DNA from: JAKZRT01 sp965247915
GTDB lineage: Bacteria > Pseudomonadota > Alphaproteobacteria > Rhodobacterales > Rhodobacteraceae
NCBI GenBank assembly: GCA_965247915.1
Contig: OZ252048.1
Coordinates: 1,798,001-1,862,000 of the forward strand
Length of the DNA stretch: 64,000 nt
Direction: 5' to 3'
Shown here: positions 32,944-41,782 of the stretch, one piece after another
Layout: each line of letters begins with the position of its first letter
Position numbering within the stretch: the stretch's first letter is position 1
Position numbers and translations under genes: made by a program
Notes under the pieces: generated by a model
The model's database searches: none
Told to the model about the DNA's origin: nothing
Seen by the model: only the letters and a program-made list of their open reading frames with translations

Positions 32944-33675
32944 TTATTGTTTTCGGGCCCTTTTACTCTGAGCGAACCGGTAGGATGTGTTTCCGGTTTC
33001 GATTATGGAGCAATGATGTGTCACCCTGTCGAGGAGCGCGGTTGTCATCTTGGGATCGCCGAAGACGGAGACCCATTCACCGAACTCCAGGTTGGTGGTG
33101 ATGATGACGCTGGTTTTCTCGTAGAGTTTGCTTATCAGATGGAACAGCAGCGCGCCGCCGGACTTTGGGAACGGGATGTAACCCAGCTCATCAATAATGA
33201 CGCAATCCAGTGGCGTCAGTTGCCGGATGATCTTCCCGACATTACCCTCGGCCTGCTCCCTGATCAGGGCGTTGATCAGATCCACAGCATTGAAGAAGCG
33301 GGCCTTTTTGCCCTGATTGATCAATGTGGTTCCCAGAGCAATGGCGATGTGGGTTTTGCCTGTGCCAGTTCCGCCCACCAAAATGAGGTTGTGGGCGTCT
33401 TGGGTGAACTGTCCGGAGCAGAAGGGATCGATCCGAGCCTGAGTAACAGCGGCTGCGCTGTAATCGAAGGTGGCAAAATCCTTGTGATGCGGGAACTTTG
33501 CAATCCGCATTTGATACTCGATTGAGCGGACCTGACGTTCTACGGTCTCAGCGTCGATCAGTTGTTTTATCGCAGTGGTCAGGCTCGGCGACTTGCGCGC
33601 GGACAGCAAATCATGTGCGCAAGCCGCCATTCCATGCAATCTAAGGCCAGCCAATTGATCAATGAGGGCATTCAT
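32944..33675 (-). CDS. istB: IS21 IstB, AAA+ ATPase helper
   Basis: 243 residues from ATG 33675. Walker A GGTGTGKTH, Walker B CVIIDELGYIPF and an arginine-rich end (FAQSKRARKQ) define the DnaC-like IstB, which selects the target and stimulates IstA. Its ATG overlaps the istA stop (ATGA). Intact. Confidence 0.92.
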   Translation of the reverse strand: MNALIDQLAGLRLHGMAACAHDLLSARKSPSLTTAIKQLIDAETVERQVRSIEYQMRIAKFPHHKDFATFDYSAAAVTQARIDPFCSGQFTQDAHNLILVGGTGTGKTHIAIALGTTLINQGKKARFFNAVDLINALIREQAEGNVGKIIRQLTPLDCVIIDELGYIPFPKSGGALLFHLISKLYEKTSVIITTNLEFGEWVSVFGDPKMTTALLDRVTHHCSIIETGNTSYRFAQSKRARKQ

Positions 33676-35168
33676 GCTGTCATCTCTCGGCGGGCGCACA
33701 ATGTCTCATATCGTTTGCAGTTGGCCTCCGGGCGCATCGTCAGCATGGGATAGTCATAGCTTTGTGCCAGTGGGGGGATGATCGGTTCGACCAACTGATT
33801 GATCAAGTTGATGACGGCAGGCAAGCGTAGGGTGTTTTGCGCGACAGCCAGATCACAGGCCGTTTCCACAACGTCAATCCCGTGGTCTTGCGCCAGCATA
33901 AGAAGGTCTACAAACTCCCGATCTCCACCTTTGCCCTTCATGTAATGCACCCTGATCTGGTGCATGGCATCTGGCAGGTGCCAATCCACAAAGGGCGCGC
34001 CATCACGCAGGGCTCCGGGCTTGCGTACCAGCAAAGGGACATAATGCCAGGGCTCAAAGTAACTGATATTACGGGTAAAGTGACGTTTGTGCTCGGCGAT
34101 CACATCTTGACCTGCAACCACTTTGACGCAACCGGCATAGGCCCGCAACGAGACATGGTTTCCAGCAAAACAGGCCGGAACGCTGTAGCGGTTGCTGTCA
34201 TATTGAACCAGGCAAGTAGAGCGCACCCGAACGGCCTTCTCAACATAGCCATCAAAAGGGCGGCCGAGAGGGCGCAGTTCAGCCTGTTCTGCAGCAAAGA
34301 CAGCATCAACTGTCTGATCCTGTCGCTCTGGATGGGGGCGTGATCCAAGGGCATCACATTGCAGATACAGCCAGGCATTCAGGCCCTCCAAATCATCAAA
34401 AGCCAGTTTGGGCGTGAACAGCCGACTGCGCAAAAACTGCACCTGGTTTTCGACCTGACCCTTTTCCCAGCCCGACGCGGGCGTGCAGGCCACCGGTTCC
34501 ATGACATAGTGGTTCATCAAGGCCAGAAAGCGTGGGTGAAAGATCCGGTCTTTCGAGCGCGATACATAGGTCACCATTGTCTTGGGATTATCGATGATCA
34601 CACGGCGCGGAACCCCGCCATAAAAGGTCAACGCTCTCACGAAAGCGTCAAGCACCATCTCTTGAGGTTCCCCGGGGTAGGCCACAACAAAGGGCTTGCG
34701 GCTGTGGCACAGACGGAAGTGGGCAATCTTCACCTTCTGGGCAATTCCGCCCAAGACGACATGTTCTTCGCTCCAGTCAAACTGCAGCGCATCGCCAGAC
34801 TGGAACTGCAACGGAATGAACGCATCTCCTGACCTCAAACCCGTGCGTTTCAGGTCTCGAACAAAACGCTGAACTGGCGAATACGACCCCGTATATCCTT
34901 CCAAAACCAGCTGCTCATAAAGCTTCACCCCTGTCCGACGTTCTCGGCGAGGGCGCTTCAGGTCCTGCTCAAACAAGGTTTGGAGCCGCTCTTCATAGTC
35001 ACACAATTTGTGCCGAACCGGATCAACCTGACGATGGTAGCTCGGAGGCGAGCTGTCCTTCAGATACTTCCTGATCGTGTTCCGCGACAATCCCGTCTCC
35101 CGGCCCACAGATCTAATACTTCGCCCATCACGCAAAACCATGCGACGGATCTTCGCTGCACTTTCCAT
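33672..35168 (-). CDS. istA: IS21 IstA transposase
   Basis: 498 residues from ATG 35168. The N-terminal helix-turn-helix (DGRSIRSVGRETGLSRNTIRKYL) binds the terminal repeats; the rve core has QFDWSEEHV (Asp), VIIDNPKTMV (Asp) and WEKGQVENQVQFLR (Glu). The C-terminal beta domain follows (VQYDSNRYSVP). It works with IstB. Intact, so this element may be active. Confidence 0.92.
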   Translation of the reverse strand: MESAAKIRRMVLRDGRSIRSVGRETGLSRNTIRKYLKDSSPPSYHRQVDPVRHKLCDYEERLQTLFEQDLKRPRRERRTGVKLYEQLVLEGYTGSYSPVQRFVRDLKRTGLRSGDAFIPLQFQSGDALQFDWSEEHVVLGGIAQKVKIAHFRLCHSRKPFVVAYPGEPQEMVLDAFVRALTFYGGVPRRVIIDNPKTMVTYVSRSKDRIFHPRFLALMNHYVMEPVACTPASGWEKGQVENQVQFLRSRLFTPKLAFDDLEGLNAWLYLQCDALGSRPHPERQDQTVDAVFAAEQAELRPLGRPFDGYVEKAVRVRSTCLVQYDSNRYSVPACFAGNHVSLRAYAGCVKVVAGQDVIAEHKRHFTRNISYFEPWHYVPLLVRKPGALRDGAPFVDWHLPDAMHQIRVHYMKGKGGDREFVDLLMLAQDHGIDVVETACDLAVAQNTLRLPAVINLINQLVEPIIPPLAQSYDYPMLTMRPEANCKRYETLCARREMTA

Positions 35169-35376
35169 CAATATCACCTGCTCATTCTCCGCGCCAATAC
35201 GCGCGGACGTTAACAAAACAAGAGGGTCAATTTTAAACGATCATAACCCACCTAAGTGGGTCAGTTTTGCATGCCGATTCACAGCTCGGTTGGAGACGTA
35301 GGACTTACCGCATTTGAGAAGGACCGGTGTTGGCACATTACGGACGTGTTCGCTGCCGCAGCGCCGGTCCGCATTG

Positions 35377-36921
35377 GGCTTATTCTGTTGAAAAAGTCTT
35401 CTTGATTTTAGATCATCTCGCTGATTCAATCTCTGCATTGATGCGGGGGATTGGCGGCGATGTTGGGACCGAAGCAAGAGGCACAGAGCGCGCTTTTCTA
35501 TGACTTCTCGATAGAAGACCACGTCCCGCAAGATCATCTGCTGCGGTCGATTGATCGCTTCGTCGATCTGTCCTGCATCCGCCAGCATCTCGCGCCATTT
35601 TACAGCTCAACCGGCCGCCCTTCGATTGATCCTGAGCTGCTGATCCGCATGCTGCTGGTGGGCTACTGCCTGGGCATCCGCTCGGAGCGGAGGCTGTGCG
35701 AGGAAGTGCATCTCAATCTGGCGTATCGCTGGTTTTGCCGCCTGGACCTGACAGATCAGGTGCCTGACCACTCGACATTCTCAAAGAACCGGCATGGCCG
35801 TTTCCGTGACAGTGACCTGCTGCGTCATCTCTTTGAGACGGTCATGGCGCGTTGCATTGCCGAGGGGCTGGTCAGTGGCCAGCGCTTTGCGGCGGATGCC
35901 AGTCTCATTGAGGCCGACGCAAATAAACAGAACTCCACCGCCAAAGAAGATTGGGATCACAGCACGATTGACCCCGATGACGCACCTCGTGCGGTGCGGG
36001 AATATCTCGACGTTCTGGATGACGCGGCCTTTGGCGCGGCGACGACCGTTGAACCGAAGTTCACGTCTCACTCCGACCCATCCAGTCAATGGACAGCGGC
36101 CCGCAAAGGTCCTGCGTTCTTTGCCTATTCAACCAATTATCTGATCGATACTGATCACGGTGTCATCGTGGACGTGGAAGCCACACGATCAATCCGACAG
36201 GCGGAGGTCGGGTCTGTGCGTACAATGCTGGATCGGGTCAAAGAAGGGTTTGGCCTGCATCCAGAGCGCATCATTGCTGACACGGCTTATGGTTCAGGCC
36301 CCATGCTTGGATGGTTGGTGGATCGCGGCATCGCTCCGCATATCCCGGTAATCGACAAAGCTGGCCGAACCGATGGCACCTGGACACGAGCCGATTTTGA
36401 ATGGGACGCTGAGAACGACCAGTACATCTGTCCCGAGGGACAGGCGTTGAAGCAGTTCCGCCGCAACTACTCAGACCCCAAGCGTGGCCCGTCCGACAAA
36501 GGCACTGCCAAGTATCGCGCGCTGAAACTGACTTGCCAAAGTTGCCCGTCCAAGGCGCGCTGCTGTCCCAACATGGATGCCCGATCCATCACCCGCGAAG
36601 AACACGAAGATGCCAGACAAGTTGCCCGAGACATCGCAAAAACCAGGCAATATGAAATCTCGATGAAGCTGCGGAAAAAAGTCGAGATGCTGTTTGCTCA
36701 CCTCAAACGCATTCTTGGCCTTGGACGGCTCCGATTACGCGGCCCATGCGGCGCAAACGATGAATTCCTCCTCGCTGCCACCGCCCAGAACCTTCGGAAA
36801 CTGGCCAAGATCTTTCCTGCACCGCAGAAACCGCGAACAGCCTGACCAGAAAGGTGTTCGGGCTCACATACAACGGCCACTTTCTGCACCTGCAACACGT
36901 TGTTTTTCAACAGAATCGGCT
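35377..36921 (+). mobile_element. IS1182 family element
   Basis: About 1545 bp with ends containing ATTCTGTTGAAAAA on the left and TTTTTCAACAGAAT on the right. The flanks share CATTG (35372-35376 and 36922-36926), a probable target duplication. One long transposase gene fills it. It is inserted in a short spacer of unknown origin between the IS21 element and the phage-like genes. Confidence 0.82.
35460..36845 (+). CDS. IS1182 transposase (DDE, IS4-like)
   Basis: 461 residues from ATG 35460, with GCGGGGGA as ribosome site; a TTG at 35451 would add three residues. N-terminal DUF772 region (EDHVPQDHLLRSIDRFVDLS, RPSIDPELLIRMLLVGY). The DDE core has FAADASLIEAD (Asp), IIADTAYGSG (Asp) and KKVEMLFAHLKRILGL (Glu). 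A cysteine cluster (CQSCPSKARCCPN) is typical of IS1182. Intact. Confidence 0.92.
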   Translation: MLGPKQEAQSALFYDFSIEDHVPQDHLLRSIDRFVDLSCIRQHLAPFYSSTGRPSIDPELLIRMLLVGYCLGIRSERRLCEEVHLNLAYRWFCRLDLTDQVPDHSTFSKNRHGRFRDSDLLRHLFETVMARCIAEGLVSGQRFAADASLIEADANKQNSTAKEDWDHSTIDPDDAPRAVREYLDVLDDAAFGAATTVEPKFTSHSDPSSQWTAARKGPAFFAYSTNYLIDTDHGVIVDVEATRSIRQAEVGSVRTMLDRVKEGFGLHPERIIADTAYGSGPMLGWLVDRGIAPHIPVIDKAGRTDGTWTRADFEWDAENDQYICPEGQALKQFRRNYSDPKRGPSDKGTAKYRALKLTCQSCPSKARCCPNMDARSITREEHEDARQVARDIAKTRQYEISMKLRKKVEMLFAHLKRILGLGRLRLRGPCGANDEFLLAATAQNLRKLAKIFPAPQKPRTA

Positions 36922-37012
36922 CATTGCAGCCGTTTGCTACACCCGGGACCAACGGCGGCTCTACGCCGTATTACTTTTCGACCCTCGACGATTGAACGGC
37001 CGGTTCAGCGCG

Positions 37013-37753
37013 CTATCCGGCTATTGACACCGGCCCCGGGTAACTTTTCAGGTCCAGCATCTTCTGGATCATGTCGATGATATGTTGGGAGTGGGCAATG
37101 TCGTCTTCGATAATGGTGCGAACCGCAGTTTCCTCGGTTGTTTCCAAATCGGCTTTGAGCAGCTCCACATCCTCCTTAAAGTCGTCTCTTTTTCTGACCC
37201 ATTCGTCGAGTTCGGCCTTTTCGTCCTTGGTCATTGGGCCTTCAACCCAGGCATTCCCCGTGTTCATATCGATCTTCACCTGATCAGGATGGGGCAGTGG
37301 GGGCGGCAAATCTGTGATGCCGTGGCGTTCGCGGCGCGAAAGTTCACGATCCCATTCGATCTTGTAGTCCATCGCAGTGTTGAGCCACTCGTCCGCGAGT
37401 TGCTTGTTTTGCCGCTCCGTCGTGGTCAACATTTCGGCAAAGAGACGCTGGGCACGATGCTGAACCTTGGCTGCATTCACGGCCAAAGCGCGCACTACCG
37501 CCTGCGCCATTGGCATCGACACGTTGCGGTTCCCGTCCCGCACGAAGATGTCGCGATAGGCCTCATCCAGAACAATATCTTTCAGACGTTCCTTGTTCAG
37601 CGCAGGCCGCTTGTTCTTGGCCCCCTTGGGCCGTCCTTTTGGGTTGCCTGATTTGCCGGGGCTGAACTGCGTTTGTTTTGGCGGTTTTCCGTAGCCGACG
37701 TCATAAGACGCATCGGGCCTGATGGCAGGCAGCCCACCCTTGCCGCCGCTCAT
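37013..37753 (-). CDS. DUF5681 domain protein (phage-associated)
   Basis: 246 residues. The N-terminus has the DUF5681 signature QFSPGKSGNPKGRPKGAKN, a basic DNA-binding-like module; the rest is helical and acidic (DDFKEDVELLKADLETTEE), probably a coiled coil. Such proteins sit next to terminase genes in prophages and may be small-terminase-like, but this is not proven. Its ATG overlaps the stop of the upstream methylase (ATGA), so they form one unit. No terminase or capsid gene follows. Confidence 0.75.
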   Translation of the reverse strand: MSGGKGGLPAIRPDASYDVGYGKPPKQTQFSPGKSGNPKGRPKGAKNKRPALNKERLKDIVLDEAYRDIFVRDGNRNVSMPMAQAVVRALAVNAAKVQHRAQRLFAEMLTTTERQNKQLADEWLNTAMDYKIEWDRELSRRERHGITDLPPPLPHPDQVKIDMNTGNAWVEGPMTKDEKAELDEWVRKRDDFKEDVELLKADLETTEETAVRTIIEDDIAHSQHIIDMIQKMLDLKSYPGPVSIAG

Positions 37754-38946
37754 TCTGCTGCCTCAAGCACTGGGTTCGCGCGCGGAGTCAAGCCACAAAC
37801 CAATTGCTCGGCGTCGTCTTTGGCGAAGGCCTCCCACCGCGCGATGATCCGGTCACAATAGATCGGATCCAGCTCACACAGATACCCGCGCCGGCCGGTT
37901 TTTTCTGCTGCAATCAGGGTCGATCCTGACCCGCCGAACAGATCGAGCACAATGTCGCCGCGACCGGACACATCCCTGATCGCGTCCGCAATCATTTGCA
38001 CCGGCTTGACCGTGGGATGCAGTGCAAGCTCGTCCATGCGGCCTGTGCGCATGGTGTTCACACCCTTGTACTGCCAGACATTGGTGCGGTAGCGCCCGTG
38101 CTGGCCCAGCTCGAACGTGTTGACATGCGGTGCACCGCCTTTATTGAAGATAAAAATCAGCTCATGGCGAGACCGGTAGAAGGTGCCCATCCCGCCATTG
38201 TCCTTGACCCAGACGATCAGGTTCTTGAGCTCGCTATAGACCCCCTGCCCGGCTGCCAGCATTTCGCCCATATGGCGCCAGTCCATGCAAAGGAAGTGAA
38301 TGGAACCGTCGACGCTGTAATCGGCCATATTCTGTAGAGCTGTCTGGAGGAAAGTCTGGAACTCGGCGGCACTCATCTCGCCTGATGCCATGGCAAATTC
38401 CCGGTGCTTGGTCTTACCGGAGTTACCGACATGGCCGTCGATCGGAACGTTGTAAGGCGGATCGCTGAACACCATCCGCGCCGTCTCACCACCCATCAGG
38501 CATTCGGCAACCTTCGGATCGAGCGCATCGCCGCAGATCAGCCGGTGCACCCCGAGTTGCCAGAAATCGCCGGGCTGAACCCGCGATGGCACGTCGACCG
38601 GCAATGCCTCGTCTTCTGGATCGCCCAGCTCTTCCGGTGCGACTGCCTGCAGAACGCCGTCAATCTCGGGTATAGAAAATCCAGTCAACGAGACGTCAAA
38701 GTCAAGATCTGCCGACAGGAGCGCACCCAGTTCTGCCGCAAGCAGGTCTTCGTCCCAGCCGGCATTCAGCGCCAGCTTGTTGTCAGTGAGCACATAGGCG
38801 CGTTTCTCTTGGGACGTCATGTGCGCAAGTCGGACACAGGGCACCTGCCCCATACCAATCAACCTTGCCGCCTCAACCCGACCGTGGCCGGCCAGGATCG
38901 TCCGGTGCTCGTCAATCAGCACCGGGTTGGTAAACCCGAAGGCCAC
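37750..38946 (-). CDS. ParB-like/DNA methyltransferase fusion, 5' end damaged
   Basis: At least 398 residues. The first part is ParB-like (AFGFTNPVLIDEHRTILAGHGRVEAARLIG); the second is a DNA amino-methyltransferase with the catalytic SDPPYNV and the SAM motif LDLFGGSGSTL, in the order of the beta class. Such fusions occur in prophages, where they modify adenine or cytosine amino groups. The ParB homology extends upstream of GTG 38946 (PWATNARTHSKKQIRQIADSI, open to 39039) without any start codon, so the N-terminus has been lost or frameshifted. The listed start is only the first conventional one. Confidence 0.75.
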   Translation of the reverse strand: MAFGFTNPVLIDEHRTILAGHGRVEAARLIGMGQVPCVRLAHMTSQEKRAYVLTDNKLALNAGWDEDLLAAELGALLSADLDFDVSLTGFSIPEIDGVLQAVAPEELGDPEDEALPVDVPSRVQPGDFWQLGVHRLICGDALDPKVAECLMGGETARMVFSDPPYNVPIDGHVGNSGKTKHREFAMASGEMSAAEFQTFLQTALQNMADYSVDGSIHFLCMDWRHMGEMLAAGQGVYSELKNLIVWVKDNGGMGTFYRSRHELIFIFNKGGAPHVNTFELGQHGRYRTNVWQYKGVNTMRTGRMDELALHPTVKPVQMIADAIRDVSGRGDIVLDLFGGSGSTLIAAEKTGRRGYLCELDPIYCDRIIARWEAFAKDDAEQLVCGLTPRANPVLEAAE

Positions 38947-39039
38947 GATGCTGTCGGCAATCTGCCGGATCTGTTTCTTCGAATGGGTCCGGGCGTTAGT
39001 CGCCCATGGCTTTGGTCGCTCAAAGCGATCTGTTGGACA

Positions 39040-39329
39040 TCATAAATCATTCTTGTATGCCTGTTCTTACGGCCCGCAAAAAAGACGTGCATAATGGGTT
39101 TGCCGATATTGTTTATGGGCGCCCCCTTGCATTTCATTCTAGGATTGGCGCGGGCCGCTACTTTGTAGCGATGCCTTACATGCAAGGGTCCCACCGGAGC
39201 TGCCATTTTTTCCAAGCAGACTTTACCAGGACCAACTCGTGGCGCCGATGCACATCACAGAATCACCCACTTGGAACATAACATGAACATCAATACCCGG
39301 CAAGACGTGCCAATCCGGTTTGGCCAATG
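39040..39329. other. Spacer upstream of the damaged methylase
   Basis: 290 bp without a supported gene. It begins where the ParB-like frame meets a stop and ends at the TTCCCTGT array. Probably the worn edge of the prophage remnant. Confidence 0.4.
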
Positions 39330-39532
39330 TTCCCTGCTCGTTCGTGAGAGTTCCCTGTTATTGAGATTTTGATCCCTGTTTACCAAACTAAATTCCCTGT
39401 TAATCAAGGAACAGGGAATTGGCGTTTAACGCACTGTTATGACGCGGCTAATCCGGGCATGAATCGCCAAAATCAGCTCAAACCGTACGGAAAATCGCGA
39501 ATTTCCCTGTAAATCCCCTGTAAACAGGGAAT
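39330..39532. repeat. Array of eight TTCCCTGT-type words
   Basis: The octamer TTCCCTGT or a one-base variant occurs at 39330, 39351, 39373, 39393, 39503 and 39514 in direct orientation, and inverted at 39411-39418 and 39524-39531. Two pairs form hairpins: AATTCCCTGTT (39391-39401) with AACAGGGAATT (39410-39420), a perfect 11-bp stem; and TTCCCTGT (39503-39510) with ACAGGGAA (39524-39531). The words are spaced irregularly. No protein-coding explanation is visible. Confidence 0.85.
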
Positions 39533-39650
39533 CTGGGCCCCAGACCAGCTAGCTTGAGACTACTTCCACTACCAATTCCCTCTCGCCAACCCGCAGCGTC
39601 TGCTTCATAAAGCGGACTGACGCACGCAAAACCGTCCGGGGAACAAACAT

Positions 39651-40211
39651 ATGTCAGCACTGAAGATCAAGAAAGGCACGTCGCGCCATTCGGCGTATGA
39701 TCTGCGGTCGGGGTTTTCGGACGTGCAGGAGACCCACACGCTGGCAGTGGTGGTCGATAACGAGGCCGGGGTGCTGGCGCGGGTGATCGGGCTATTTGCG
39801 GGGCGGGGCTATAACATCGAAAGCCTGACCGTGGCCGAAACCGACCACGAAGGCCACCGCAGCCGGATCACTGTGGTGACGACGGGTACGCCGCAGATCA
39901 TCGAACAGATCAAGGCCCAGCTGGGGCGGATCGTGCCGGTCCACGAGGTGCACGATCTTACCGTCGAAGGGCCGGCGGTTGAACGCGAACTGGGTCTTTT
40001 CAAGGTCGCCGGTCAGGGCGACAAGCGGGTTGAGGCGCTGCGGCTGGCCGATATTTTTCGCGCCAATGTGGTCGATTCGACGCTGGAAAGTTTCGTGTTC
40101 GAGATCACCGGAACCTCGGAAAAAATCGACGCATTCGCCGAGCTGATGGTTCCTTTGGGCTTGATGGAAGTGGCGCGCACCGGTATTGCGGCGCTGTCGC
40201 GGGGCGAATAA
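39651..40211 (+). CDS. ilvN: Acetolactate synthase small (regulatory) subunit
   Basis: 186 residues. The N-terminal ACT domain (THTLAVVVDNEAGVLARVIG, then GRGYNIESLTVAETD) binds valine for feedback control; the C-terminal domain (RLADIFRANVVDSTLESFVFEITG) activates the catalytic subunit. Branched-chain amino acid synthesis. The large-subunit gene, usually directly upstream in Rhodobacteraceae, is not there; the upstream neighbour is the TTCCCTGT array and phage remnants. The N-terminal extension of about 25 residues is normal for this group. Confidence 0.93.
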   Translation: MSALKIKKGTSRHSAYDLRSGFSDVQETHTLAVVVDNEAGVLARVIGLFAGRGYNIESLTVAETDHEGHRSRITVVTTGTPQIIEQIKAQLGRIVPVHEVHDLTVEGPAVERELGLFKVAGQGDKRVEALRLADIFRANVVDSTLESFVFEITGTSEKIDAFAELMVPLGLMEVARTGIAALSRGE

Positions 40212-40319
40212 GGCGGCGATTTTTGTCGCAGTGAGAAAAGTCGCGTCGCATTCCGTGTTTTCCGTTGCGCGCTTGCGGGCGTAGTCTCGGGGCCGATTGT
40301 AGTCCCTGAGAGTGCCATC

Positions 40320-41471
40320 ATGCCCAAGGATCATCTGACCGACCTTTCGCCGGTTTTGCAGGACATCGAGAACGCGCGCGGCCTGCCCAACGCCCATTAC
40401 ACCGACGCGGCGGTCTGGGAAGAAGAGCGTCAGGCGCTGTGGTTCTCGACCTGGGCCGGGATCGGGGTCGGGGCCGATATTCCCGAACCCGGTGACGCCA
40501 AACCGGTGGATTTCCTGGGCGTGCCGCTGTTCATGCTGCGTGGGCGCGACGGGCAGATCCGGGTTTTCCAGAACATCTGCCGCCACCGGGGGATGAAATT
40601 GGTCGCCGAGCCCCGGAAAATCGAAGGTGCGATCCGCTGTCCCTATCATTCGTGGTGCTATTCGCACGAGGGACGGCTGGTCTCGACGCCGCATGTGGGC
40701 GGGCCGGGGCAGAACACCCACGCGGCGATCAAGCGCGAAGAACTGGGCCTGATGGAGGTGCGCAGCCACGTCTGGATGGACACCATTTTTGTCAATCTCT
40801 CGGGCGCCGCGCCCGAATTTGCTGACCTGCACGCCACATTGATCGAGCGCTGGTCGGAGTTCGATGTGCCGATCTTTCACGGCGGCGCCGACAGCAAAAT
40901 CGAGCTTTTGTGCCGCACCAACTGGAAACTTGCGGTCGAAAATTTCTGCGAGAGCTATCATCTGCCCTGGATCCATCCCGGGCTGAACAGTTATTCGCGG
41001 CTGGAAGATCACTATCACATCGAAAGCCCCGGAGAATTCTCGGGGCAGGGCACGTTGGTTTATCGGCAGCTTGCTGGTGCAGACGGTGCGGTCTTTCCGG
41101 ATTTTGCGGGGCTGAGCGAAAAGTGGGACACGTCGGGCGAATATCTGACCGTGACCCCGAACGTGATGATCGGGGTGCAGCGCGATCACCTTTACACGAT
41201 CATCCTGGAGGCGAAATCAGTGGGCGAGACGCTGGAACATGTGAATCTCTATTATGCCTCGCCCGAGACCTCGGACGCCTTGCGAGAGAAGAATACCACG
41301 CAGTGGCGCGGGGTCTTTGTCGAGGATATCGGTGTGGTCGAAGGCATGCAGGCGGCGCGCGGCACGGTCGGCTATGACGGCGGCCGGTTTTCGCCGGCCA
41401 TGGACGGGCCGACGCACCTGTTTCACAAGTGGGTTGCGTCGCGCGTGCAGGACTTGCGCGCCTCTTCATGA
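40320..41471 (+). CDS. Rieske-type aromatic-ring-hydroxylating oxygenase, alpha subunit
   Basis: 383 residues. The Rieske [2Fe-2S] site is CxH-x17-CxxH (CRHRG ... CPYHSW, about residues 88-111). The mononuclear iron site is visible as NWKLAVENFCESYHLPWIHP with the two histidines spaced H-x4-H. Such enzymes hydroxylate or demethylate small substrates with electrons from a separate reductase. The nearest familiar relatives include carnitine/stachydrine-type oxygenases, but the substrate is not assignable. No reductase gene is adjacent; only a 70-residue protein overlaps its end. Confidence 0.88.
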   Translation: MPKDHLTDLSPVLQDIENARGLPNAHYTDAAVWEEERQALWFSTWAGIGVGADIPEPGDAKPVDFLGVPLFMLRGRDGQIRVFQNICRHRGMKLVAEPRKIEGAIRCPYHSWCYSHEGRLVSTPHVGGPGQNTHAAIKREELGLMEVRSHVWMDTIFVNLSGAAPEFADLHATLIERWSEFDVPIFHGGADSKIELLCRTNWKLAVENFCESYHLPWIHPGLNSYSRLEDHYHIESPGEFSGQGTLVYRQLAGADGAVFPDFAGLSEKWDTSGEYLTVTPNVMIGVQRDHLYTIILEAKSVGETLEHVNLYYASPETSDALREKNTTQWRGVFVEDIGVVEGMQAARGTVGYDGGRFSPAMDGPTHLFHKWVASRVQDLRASS

Positions 41472-41680
41472 GCGATCTGAACGCCACCATTCTGGACGCC
41501 CATGCCCGCGATGATCGGCGCGCGTTGGTCAGGCTATATACCAAGGCCGCCGAGGGTGCCGAGGGTGTGGACGAGGCGTGTTTTTTCCTGACCTATGCCT
41601 ATATCTTCGCGCTTGAAATGGCCCATCCGGCGGCGGGTGATCTGAAAACGCGGCTGATCGGATATGGGCGCGAGGAATAG
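41468..41680 (+). CDS. Small protein coupled to the Rieske oxygenase
   Basis: 70 residues, helical, opening SDLNATILDAHARDDRRALVRLY and containing CFFLTYAYIFALEMAHP. No metal site or other motif. It starts inside the TGA of the oxygenase (ATGA), so it is cotranslated and may act with it. I do not recognise the family. Confidence 0.65.
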   Translation: MSDLNATILDAHARDDRRALVRLYTKAAEGAEGVDEACFFLTYAYIFALEMAHPAAGDLKTRLIGYGREE

Positions 41681-41782
41681 TTTTTACGGTGAGAAATCAT
41701 CTAAAGCACTTCACCTGAACTTGGAATCAATGGGGATTCCCAAAGGGATTGATTTGTGATTCACGCTATTTGGAGGTGAATT

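Larger units (their letters stand above)
32816..35271 (-). mobile_element. IS21 family element
   Basis: About 2456 bp. The left end carries two direct copies of AGCGTTTAAAAGTGACCC (32823-32840 and 32848-32865); the right end carries TGGGTCAGTTTTGCA (tip) and AGGGTCAATTTTAAACG (inner) as inverted counterparts. Multiple terminal repeats of this kind are typical of IS21. istA and istB are intact on the minus strand. The exact tips are approximate by a few bases. Confidence 0.8.

Noticed and set aside
39330..39532. TTCCCTGT array as a CRISPR
   Set aside because: The word is only 8 bp, spacing is irregular, orientation is mixed, and no cas gene is near.
39792..41189. 465-codon minus-strand frame across ilvN and the Rieske gene
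   Set aside because: It spans two well-supported genes and their gap; no motif, so a shadow frame.
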